Shown: in pieces, positions 57,818 to 64,000 of the stretch | Numbering within the stretch: the stretch's first letter is position 1 | Layout of the letters: each line of letters starts with the position of its first letter | Assembly: GCF_030678875.1 (NCBI RefSeq) | Contig: NZ_JAUUDS010000001.1 | Span: 1,149,173-1,213,172, forward strand | Direction of reading: 5' to 3' | Length of the DNA: 64,000 nt | Source: Sphingomonas aurea | GTDB lineage: Bacteria; Pseudomonadota; Alphaproteobacteria; Sphingomonadales; Sphingomonadaceae | Notes under the pieces: generated by a model | Told to the model about the DNA's origin: nothing | Databases searched by the model: none | Seen by the model: the letters and a program-made list of their open reading frames with translations, nothing else | Position numbers and translations under genes: made by a program

Positions 57818-58228
57818 ATGCTTGAGGGAAGGGACTGGCACAAGCTCGCCGCAGCAGATGACAATGATCTGCGACAGCTTGAAGAAGCAGCCCCGGTGGA
57901 CCTGCCCGCCAGCTATCTGGCGTTTTTACGCTACAGCAACGGGGGTGAAGGTCCGCTTCCAGTTCAGCCGTTGAACCTGTGCCTCTACCCGGCTGAGGAG
58001 GTTGCTCAGATTGCGCGAGAAGGCACTTTCACGGAGTGCTTCCAGGGATTGTTTGTCATTGGAGACTCGGGCGGAGGCGAAGCAGTCGCACTCGACCTGC
58101 GATCAGGGCCACCGTTTAGCGTCGTTTCACTCGATATGACGAACACCGATTGTCTCGAGGCAACAATCACCGTTGCCGCATCTTTCGACGACGCGCTCTC
58201 CCTCATAGGACTGAACGCTCGCGAGTAA
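57818..58228 (+). CDS. Transposon passenger: SMI1/KNR4 (SUKH) family protein
   Basis: A 136-residue protein of the SMI1/KNR4 superfamily: LRQLEEAAPVDLPASYLAFLRYSNGGEGPL is the hallmark N-terminal helix and turn, with YPAEEVAQIAREGTF and GLFVIGDSGGGEAVALDLR further on. SUKH proteins are known as immunity proteins to contact-dependent and polymorphic toxins. No toxin gene is within the element. The last gene before the right repeat. Confidence 0.87.
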   Translation: MLEGRDWHKLAAADDNDLRQLEEAAPVDLPASYLAFLRYSNGGEGPLPVQPLNLCLYPAEEVAQIAREGTFTECFQGLFVIGDSGGGEAVALDLRSGPPFSVVSLDMTNTDCLEATITVAASFDDALSLIGLNARE

Positions 58229-58250
58229 TTCACCCCTATGGCACCTGTTG

Positions 58251-58273
58251 GTTCTTTTGCGCCATAAGGTCGC
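58251..58273 (-). repeat. Right terminal inverted repeat
   Basis: Reverse complement of the left repeat (reads CGACCTTATGGCGCAAAAG inward), one mismatch in 23. It starts 22 bases after the SMI1/KNR4 stop. Confidence 0.92.
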
Positions 58274-58281
58274 AATCCGAT
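58274..58281 (+). repeat. Target site duplication, right copy
   Basis: CAATCCGA directly after the right terminal repeat, identical to 55714-55721. Removing the element and one copy restores a continuous sequence downstream of tRNA-Arg. Confidence 0.93.
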
Positions 58282-58524
58282 ATCGCGTTTATTACGGCCC
58301 TTTAAGTTACGTTCGGACGAACATGGATGGGCCCGCGAGAGCACCGCGACGATAGCGAACAGGCGGCTGCCGTTCGGCCATGAGTTCCTCACCCGCGAGC
58401 CTGACCCGGGCCGACTTGATCCCGCTGAGTTGGTATCCTGTTGCAGGACATTTTCGACACTGGACGCGGTGGCGGCGCGACAGCATTGGGCGTCGATCCA
58501 TCCTGCTCATCGGAATTTGCCGCC

Positions 58525-59202
58525 ATGAACCTTCTGATCGTTGAGGATGACGAGGGCTATGCGGAGGCGCTGCGGCTGGAACTCGGCGCGCTCGACCATC
58601 GGATCAGCGTCGCGACCACCGGGCCGGCAGCGCTGACCGCGGTGGAGCAGGACGATTTCGACGCGATCATCCTCGATCGCATGCTGCCGGCGATGGACGG
58701 CGCCGGAGTGGTCCGCCGCCTGCGTGAACGAGGGCACCGCCTGCCCGTGCTGATGCTGACCGCGCTCGGCCGCTCGGCGGAGAAGGTCGACGGGCTGGAG
58801 GCGGGCGCCGACGACTATGTCGTCAAGCCGACGCCGGCGACGGAGATCGACGCGCGGCTGCGCGCCCTGCTGCGTGCGCGGGGCTGGGCCGACGATAGCG
58901 GCGACGACACGCTCCGCGCCGGGGACATATTGGTCAGTCCGGGCCAGCATCGCGCCTGGCGCGACGGCCGCGTGCTCGACCTCGCGAAGCTGGAGTTCGG
59001 ATTGTTGACGGAATTGGCGCGGCATGCCGGCAGCTTCCTCACCCGCGCGATGCTGATCGAGCGAGTCTGGGGCTATGATTTCGAGCCGACGACCAACATC
59101 GTCGACGCGCAGGTCCGCTCGCTCAGGCGCAAGCTGATGGCGGTGGGCGGCGACGACCCGATCGTGACCAAACGCGGCGTCGGCTATATGCTGCGCACCT
59201 GA
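58525..59202 (+). CDS. OmpR-family response regulator
   Basis: A 225-residue two-component regulator. Receiver: acidic pair in VEDDEG, phosphorylation site Asp51 (IILDRMLPAMDG), Thr in LMLTALG and Lys in VVKPTPA. Output: winged helix with LTRAMLIERVWGYDFEPTTNIVDAQVRSLRRKL. The ATG at 58525 gives the normal receiver start. One base separates it from the kinase. About 240 bases between the transposon and this gene hold no gene I can see. Confidence 0.93.
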   Translation: MNLLIVEDDEGYAEALRLELGALDHRISVATTGPAALTAVEQDDFDAIILDRMLPAMDGAGVVRRLRERGHRLPVLMLTALGRSAEKVDGLEAGADDYVVKPTPATEIDARLRALLRARGWADDSGDDTLRAGDILVSPGQHRAWRDGRVLDLAKLEFGLLTELARHAGSFLTRAMLIERVWGYDFEPTTNIVDAQVRSLRRKLMAVGGDDPIVTKRGVGYMLRT

Positions 59203-59203
59203 C

Positions 59204-60532
59204 ATGGCGTCGTTGCGGAGGCTGACGGTCGTTTTCCTGTCGGCGTTCGGGGTGGCGACGGCGACGACCGGCTACGCCACCTTCTACGCGTCGCGCCAGG
59301 CGATCGTGCAACTGGTCGACCGGAGGATCGCGACGACGAGCAGCGCGCTGTTGAGCGAGGCGCCGGCGGGCGATGCGACGGCGATCCTGGCGCGGATCGA
59401 TGCCTTCTCGCGACGGCGGGAGAGTGGCGATATCGGCTTCGAATTGCGCGATGCCGCGGGACGCCGGCTGGGCGGCAACGTGACCGTCACGCGCGCGCTG
59501 CCCGCCGGCTTCTCCACCCTGCGGATCAGCGACCGGATCGCGGGGTTGAGCGCGGGACGGGTGCAGGTCCGCGATGCGGGCCGCGGCCTGCGCCTCGTCA
59601 CCGCGATCGAGACGGAACCGATCGACGGTCTGGCCTCGGCGCGGCGGCGCTACGCACTGACCGGCTTCGGCGTCATCGCGCTGATCGTGGTGGCGGGAAC
59701 GGTCGCGTTCAGCATACTCGTCCGCCGCCGCATCCAGGAGGTGCGCGCGACCGCCGAGGCGATCATCGACGGCGATCTGGCGCGGCGGGTTCCGGTCGAG
59801 GGCGGTGGCGTGTTCGCGGAACAGGCCGCCACCTTCAACCGCATGCTCGACCGGATCGCGGCATTGGTCGAGGGTATCCGCAATGTCGGCGGCGACGTCG
59901 CGCACGACCTGCGCACGCCGCTCGCCCGGCTGCGCAGCCGGCTGGCGCGGATCGTCGCTTCGGCCCCCGACGCAGCGACGGAGCAGGAACTGGAGGCGGC
60001 GCTGGCGCAGTGCGACGAGATCATGGCGATCTTCGCCGCGATCCTGCGCATCGCCGAGATCGAGAGCGGCGATCGCGCCGTCGCCTTCGTTCCGGTCGAC
60101 CTGACCGCGGTCGCGCAGGACGTGACCGAGACGATGGCAACGGTGGCGGAGGAGAGCGGCCACCATCTGGAAATCCATGCGGCCATGCCGGCGGTAGTCG
60201 ACGGCGACCGCCAGCTGATCGCGCAGGCGGCGTTCAACCTCGTCGAGAATGCGCTTCGTCATACGCCGCCCGGATCGACCGTCCGCCTATCGGTGACGGA
60301 GGTCGACGGCACGGCGTTGCTGGAGGTGAGCGACGACGGGCCGGGCATCGCGCCAGCGGACCGCAATACCGCACGGCGCCGGTTCGGGCGGCTCGACGCC
60401 AGCCGCAACCGCGATGGTCACGGGCTGGGCCTGACGCTGGTCGACGCGGTGGCGCGCTTTCACCGTGGCACGCTGGACCTTGGCGATGCGGCGCCCGGAC
60501 TGGTGGCGACCCTGCGCTTTCCCCAGCGCTGA
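59204..60532 (+). CDS. Sensor histidine kinase
   Basis: A 442-residue inner-membrane kinase. Two helices (about residues 8-30 and 151-173) bracket a 120-residue periplasmic sensor. HAMP follows (RRRIQEVRATAEAIIDGDLARRVPVEGGG). The phosphorylated His is His234 (DVAHDLRTPLARLRS). The ATP domain has NLVENALRHTPPGS, DDGPGIAPADR and GHGLGLTLVDA. It pairs with the upstream regulator and converges on a TonB receptor gene. The signal is unknown. Confidence 0.93.
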   Translation: MASLRRLTVVFLSAFGVATATTGYATFYASRQAIVQLVDRRIATTSSALLSEAPAGDATAILARIDAFSRRRESGDIGFELRDAAGRRLGGNVTVTRALPAGFSTLRISDRIAGLSAGRVQVRDAGRGLRLVTAIETEPIDGLASARRRYALTGFGVIALIVVAGTVAFSILVRRRIQEVRATAEAIIDGDLARRVPVEGGGVFAEQAATFNRMLDRIAALVEGIRNVGGDVAHDLRTPLARLRSRLARIVASAPDAATEQELEAALAQCDEIMAIFAAILRIAEIESGDRAVAFVPVDLTAVAQDVTETMATVAEESGHHLEIHAAMPAVVDGDRQLIAQAAFNLVENALRHTPPGSTVRLSVTEVDGTALLEVSDDGPGIAPADRNTARRRFGRLDASRNRDGHGLGLTLVDAVARFHRGTLDLGDAAPGLVATLRFPQR

Positions 60533-60536
60533 TACG

Positions 60537-60566
60537 GAAAGGGGCGGCCCGTTTCCGGACCGCCCC
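60537..60566. terminator. Bidirectional terminator hairpin
   Basis: GGGGCGGCCCG and CGGACCGCCCC around TTTC pair at ten of eleven positions, between the convergent kinase and receptor genes. On the minus strand the stem is followed by TTTCC. A shared terminator is likely. Confidence 0.65.
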
Positions 60567-60589
60567 TCCCCTTGCCCTGTCAGTGCCGG

Positions 60590-63163
60590 TCAGAAGTTGA
60601 CCAGCGCCTCGACACCGAAAGTCCGCGGCGCGTTGAAGTTGCCGTAGTCGCCCAACACGTTGTTGATGCTGCCCGAGCTGACAGAAGTGGTCGGCGCGCC
60701 CGGCAGGCTGTTCGACGGATCGCGGCGATACACATACTGCTCGTTGAACAGGTTGCGGCCCCACAGCGCGACGGTCAGCATCTGCTTGCCCTCGCCCAGC
60801 AGAATGTTGGCGAGTGCCAGGCGACCGTTGACGATGAACGAGGCGTCGTTCTTGGTCGCGAACTGGTCGAACGCCTGCGTCGCCTGCGCATAATTGCCGT
60901 CGAGGTGGAAGCGCAGCTGGTTGTCGCTGCCGACCGGCACCGAATAGTCGATCGAGCCGCTGGCGGCGTTGCGCGGCGTGAACACGATGTAGAAGTTCTG
61001 ATACGCCTGGGTGCTGCTGGTCACGCCGCCCGTCGTCACGCTGTTGGTGATGAGCACCGGCGGGATGCGGGTGTAGGTATAGGCGTAGGAGGCGTTCAGC
61101 GTCAGCCCCTCGACCGGCGACACGGTCAGGTCCGCCTCGATCCCGCGGATCTTGGTGATGCCCGGCGCATTGATCGTGACGAGGTTGTTGAAGCTGCCCG
61201 TCGAGGTCACCTGGATCGAGCTGATGTCGACCTGGCTGTCCTTGCGGTCCATGATGTAGCCGGCCAGGTTGAACCGCGCACGGTGATCCCAGAAGTCCGA
61301 CTTCATGCCGACCTCGTACGACTTCACGTCCTCGGGATCGAACGCCTGGTAGTTGGACGTGCGCGAGCTGGCGCCGCCCGCCCGGTATCCGGTCGCGTAC
61401 TTGGCATAGAAGTGCAGGTCGTGCGTGGCGTCATAGGCCAGTGTGACCATCGGGTTGAACCGGTCCCAGCTCTTGTCGAGCGGGGCATAGCCGTTGCGGG
61501 TCGCCGCGGCGGTGTTGGTGCGATAGTTGATGTTGCGCGAGAAGAGGAGTTCGCCCTCCTTCTTGTCGTGCGTGTAACGGCCGCCGGCGGTCAGGTGCAG
61601 CGCATCGGTCATGTTCCAGGTGACCTGGCCATAGGCGGCATAGCTCTTCGACACCACCGCCGAGGCGCGGTCGATCGAGCGGCAGCCCGGCTGCGAGCCG
61701 AAACCGCCCGAGCCGGTGCACGGATCGAGGATGACGTAGCGATAGCCGGTCACCTGCCCTGCGGTGTTGGTGACGGCGACGATGCCGTTCGAATTCGGCG
61801 TCGCCGCGTCGTCGCTGACATGCTCGTTGAAGTAATAGAGGCCCGCGACGTAATCGAACGCATCGACGCTGCCGACCGCCTGGAATTCCTGGCTGAACTG
61901 GCGCTGGCGCAGGTCGGCCAGGCTATAGCGGCTGAAGGCGCAAGGGGCCGCCGCGGTGCAGGTGGTCGAGACGGTGCCGAGCGCCGGATAGGTCACGACC
62001 GGCACGCGGTGTGCGCCGCCCGAGTTATCCCACTGGGTCGCGTCGACCCCGCGCCACGCGGTGATCGAGCGCAGCTCGATCTCAGGCGACAGCTTGTACT
62101 TCAGGATATTGGTGAAGCCGTGGGTCTGGTCGACGCTGGGCTGCTGCGGGACGCCGATGTCGGCGACCTTCATCCGGCTGTCGCCGTTAACGACGACGCC
62201 CGGCAGCAACGGCTTCACCGTGCCGGTCAGCGTCGTGTAGACGGTGCCCGGCAGCTTGCAATTCGGCGAGGCGGCCTGAGTGCCGGCGACGCACTTGTTC
62301 GGGTTATAGTTCAGCAGCTGGCTGTAGAACGGCGAGTTCTTGTCGATGCCGTAGTCGTACGAGAAATCGTCGGTCAGCCCCTCGATCGGAGCCCAGCGCA
62401 CGGACGCGCGGGCGCCGCGACGGTCGAAATAGTTCCAGCCGGTCTGGCCGGCGAGCGGGTTCTTGGTGGTCGGCCCCTGATACTGGACGATGCCGTCCAG
62501 CTTCACGCTGAAATTCTCGTACGCCGGCAGGTCGAGGTGCAGCTCGCCATTATAGGCACCGTAGTTGCCGATGCCGGCGCGGACGCGGCCCTCGAACTCG
62601 CCCGACGGCGTCTTGGTGACGATGTTGAGCGCGCCGCCCTCTGTGTTGCGGCCGAACAGCGTGCCCTGCGGACCCTTCAGCACCTCGATCCGCTCGACGT
62701 CGAACAGCGCGGCGTTCAGGCCGTGCTGGCGGCCGAGATAGACGCCGTCGACATAGATGCCGACGCCCTGCTCGCGGGCGGGCTGGTTGGCGTCGAGCGG
62801 CACGATGCCGCGGATGCCGACGGTCAGCGCCGACTGACGCGCCTCGAACGTCGCGACGCGCAGCGACGGCACCGCGCCGTCCGCCAGGTCGTAGAGGCTC
62901 TGGACGTGGCGGTCCTGCAGCGCGACCGTGCTCAGCACGTTGATCGCGATCGGCGTCTTTTGCAGATTGGTCTCGCGGCGGGTCGCGGTGACGACGATGT
63001 CGCCGAGCGGCGACTGATCGTCGGGTGCCGCCGCGGGCTCGGCGGCCGGAGCGGCGGGCTCGGCGACGGCGCCGGCAGCGGGTGCGGCCTGCGCGACCGC
63101 CGGCAGCGCCAACAGTGCGATACCGGCGAACAGATGTGCGCGCAGACAAGAACGATACGACAT
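60590..63163 (-). CDS. TonB-dependent receptor
   Basis: An 857-residue outer membrane receptor. Leader to VAQAAP, a linker rich in Ala-Pro-Glu, the TonB box in GDIVVTATRRETN, plug domain (VERIEVLKGPQGTLFGRNTEGGALNIVTK) and barrel ending in VEALVNF. This sequence type is the sphingomonad group linked to uptake of siderophores or small aromatic and terpenoid compounds; the substrate cannot be fixed. It is unrelated in detail to the larger receptor at 15431. Convergent with the two-component pair. Confidence 0.93.
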   Translation of the reverse strand: MSYRSCLRAHLFAGIALLALPAVAQAAPAAGAVAEPAAPAAEPAAAPDDQSPLGDIVVTATRRETNLQKTPIAINVLSTVALQDRHVQSLYDLADGAVPSLRVATFEARQSALTVGIRGIVPLDANQPAREQGVGIYVDGVYLGRQHGLNAALFDVERIEVLKGPQGTLFGRNTEGGALNIVTKTPSGEFEGRVRAGIGNYGAYNGELHLDLPAYENFSVKLDGIVQYQGPTTKNPLAGQTGWNYFDRRGARASVRWAPIEGLTDDFSYDYGIDKNSPFYSQLLNYNPNKCVAGTQAASPNCKLPGTVYTTLTGTVKPLLPGVVVNGDSRMKVADIGVPQQPSVDQTHGFTNILKYKLSPEIELRSITAWRGVDATQWDNSGGAHRVPVVTYPALGTVSTTCTAAAPCAFSRYSLADLRQRQFSQEFQAVGSVDAFDYVAGLYYFNEHVSDDAATPNSNGIVAVTNTAGQVTGYRYVILDPCTGSGGFGSQPGCRSIDRASAVVSKSYAAYGQVTWNMTDALHLTAGGRYTHDKKEGELLFSRNINYRTNTAAATRNGYAPLDKSWDRFNPMVTLAYDATHDLHFYAKYATGYRAGGASSRTSNYQAFDPEDVKSYEVGMKSDFWDHRARFNLAGYIMDRKDSQVDISSIQVTSTGSFNNLVTINAPGITKIRGIEADLTVSPVEGLTLNASYAYTYTRIPPVLITNSVTTGGVTSSTQAYQNFYIVFTPRNAASGSIDYSVPVGSDNQLRFHLDGNYAQATQAFDQFATKNDASFIVNGRLALANILLGEGKQMLTVALWGRNLFNEQYVYRRDPSNSLPGAPTTSVSSGSINNVLGDYGNFNAPRTFGVEALVNF

Positions 63164-63333
63164 TATGGAAATCCCCCTTTACGGGCCGTTTGGCTCGAGA
63201 GGGGCCGTTAAGACGATTCGACTGCGTCGCCGTGACACTTCAATGACCAGCGCGGCGCCAGTATTTCACGCTGATTTCATCTTCCGGGCCGCCGTGACGG
63301 TAACCGATTACCGACATCTGGGTTTGGCGTCCC

Positions 63334-63822
63334 ATGGCAAGACAGGCGAAGCTCAAGGTCTTTCGGACGCCAATCGGTTTCCACGACGCCTATGTCGCGG
63401 CACCCAGCCAGAAGGCGGCGCTGGCGGCATGGGGAAGCGAGCGGGATCTGTTCGCCCGCGGCATCGCCGAACTGGTGACCGATCCCGCACTGACGGAAGC
63501 GCCGCTCGCCGAGCCGGGCAAGGTCGTGCGTCGCTCGCGCGGTACCGCCGAGGAGCAGATCGCGGCGCTGCCGAAGACAAAGGCGCGGCGAAGGACGGCG
63601 GAGAAGGCCGAACCCTCCCCTGCCCCGGCACCACCGCCGAAGCCGGATCGTGACGCGCTCGACGAAGCGGAAGCGGCGCTGGCATCGGCAGAGGAACGCT
63701 TCGCCCGCGAGCGGCACGATATGGAGCGCCGCCAGGCGCGCGAGCGCGAGCGGTTGGAGGCGGCGCGGGATGGCGCGGAGCGGGATTATGATGCGGCGTT
63801 GAAGCGTTGGCGGGCGGCTTGA
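63334..63822 (+). CDS. Small charged coiled-coil protein, unknown function
   Basis: A 162-residue protein. The N-terminal 50 residues (LKVFRTPIGFHDAYVAAPSQKAALAAWGSERDLFARG) form a compact pattern that I recall from sphingomonad proteins sometimes labelled TolA-like. A Pro/Ala linker follows, and residues 105-160 are a charged coiled coil (ALASAEERFARERHDMERRQ and on). No leader. Start ATG at 63334. The gene ends 13 bases before a tandem repeat array. Confidence 0.7.
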   Translation: MARQAKLKVFRTPIGFHDAYVAAPSQKAALAAWGSERDLFARGIAELVTDPALTEAPLAEPGKVVRRSRGTAEEQIAALPKTKARRRTAEKAEPSPAPAPPPKPDRDALDEAEAALASAEERFARERHDMERRQARERERLEAARDGAERDYDAALKRWRAA

Positions 63823-63835
63823 AAGCGCACCGCGC

Positions 63836-64000
63836 GGCGCGTTGCCGCGCCGAGTGACCGGGGCGAGCAGCCCCCGGCTGCTCGCTAGTTCCCGCCTGGC
63901 GGCGCGTTGCCGCGCCGAGTGATCGGGGCGAGCAGCCCCCGGCTGCTCGCTAGTTCCCGCCTGGCGGCGCGTTGCCGCGCCGAGTGATCGGGGCGAGCAG
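63836..64000. repeat. 65-bp tandem repeat array, truncated by the window end
   Basis: Two full copies (63836-63900, 63901-63965) and 35 bases of a third; copies 1 and 2 differ at one base (GACCGG/GATCGG). Each unit holds two hairpins: GGCGCG-TTGC-CGCGCC and CGAGCAGC-CCCCG-GCTGCTCG. The array continues beyond the window. Confidence 0.95.

Larger units (their letters stand above)
55722..58273. mobile_element. IS1595-family transposon with three passenger genes
   Basis: A 2552-bp element bounded by 23-bp inverted repeats (22/23 identical) and an 8-bp direct duplication, CAATCCGA. It encodes one full-length IS1595-type transposase (minus strand) plus three genes of no transposition role: a coiled-coil protein, a DUF6471-like protein and a SMI1/KNR4 protein. 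Ends, duplication and transposase are all intact, so insertion looks recent. It sits immediately after tRNA-Arg. IS1595-family members with passenger genes are known; this cargo set is not one I recognise. Confidence 0.93.

Noticed and set aside
55639..58281. Integrative island using tRNA-Arg as attachment site
   Set aside because: There is no integrase and no direct repeat of the tRNA 3' end beyond the 8-bp duplication; inverted ends and an IS1595 transposase explain the insertion.
60572..63211. 879-residue plus-strand frame over the TonB receptor
   Set aside because: It is antisense to a receptor with leader, TonB box, plug and barrel, and its product is Arg/Val/Asp-rich without any domain. 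A shadow of the high GC content.
63836..64000. CRISPR array
   Set aside because: The 65-base units are contiguous with no spacers, and no cas genes are present.

Overview
The window looks like chromosome of a GC-rich alphaproteobacterium of the Sphingomonas type. This rests on strong GC bias at third codon positions, large TonB-dependent receptors, TonB-linked flavin halogenases, a Caulobacter-like xylose dehydrogenase operon, a TldD/PmbA-DUF4159-MoxR-DUF58 membrane operon and the purC-purS-purQ order. Genes are dense and many are joined by 1-10 base start/stop overlaps.

Region by region: 1-2648 is the end of a polysaccharide utilisation cluster (GH35/DUF5597-type beta-galactosidase, then a GH29 alpha-L-fucosidase). 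2603-12250 holds transporters: a CDF cation exporter, two MFS carriers, a cupin protein, a TetR regulator and a tripartite efflux operon (membrane fusion protein, DHA2 pump, outer membrane factor) with a TetR-like palindrome upstream, plus an apparently exported methyltransferase-like protein. 12298-19743 is a nutrient-uptake unit: a TonB-dependent receptor followed by two flavin-dependent halogenases, with a divergent JmjC-like cupin gene and a perfect LacI-type palindrome in the shared promoter region. 19747-23986 is a partial oxidative pentose operon (xylX-like FAH enzyme, xylB-like dehydrogenase, sugar porter, mutarotase). 24198-35774 is a nine-gene operon: two TldD/PmbA proteins, DUF4159, MoxR ATPase, DUF58, BatA-like, two large membrane proteins and an aldo/keto reductase. 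36299 onward carries dcd, a TPR-like protein, a 1.3-kb stretch without convincing genes, then tonB-exbB-exbD-exbD. 41551-54369 is mostly housekeeping: folB with a half-size Rossmann protein, GNAT, DUF1285, NUDIX, CCA-adding enzyme, a GGDEF/EAL protein, parC, an exported hydrolase with kynureninase, and purC-purS-purQ. 54393-55715 has a small exported protein, a queuosine-precursor transporter and tRNA-Arg(UCU).

The most notable object is an intact IS1595-family transposon at 55722-58273. It has 23-bp terminal inverted repeats (22/23 identical) and a perfect 8-bp target duplication (CAATCCGA) that begins inside the CCA end of tRNA-Arg. Besides the transposase it carries three passenger genes: a coiled-coil protein, a DUF6471-like protein and a SMI1/KNR4 (SUKH) protein. 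The rest of the window has an OmpR-type two-component system, a second TonB-dependent receptor, a small charged coiled-coil protein and a 65-bp tandem repeat running off the end.

The sugar genes fit together as uptake (TonB receptor energised by TonB-ExbB-ExbD), side-chain removal (fucosidase, galactosidase) and oxidation of released pentose, possibly under a LacI regulator that is not in the window. That link is inferred. No CRISPR array, rRNA or prophage was seen.
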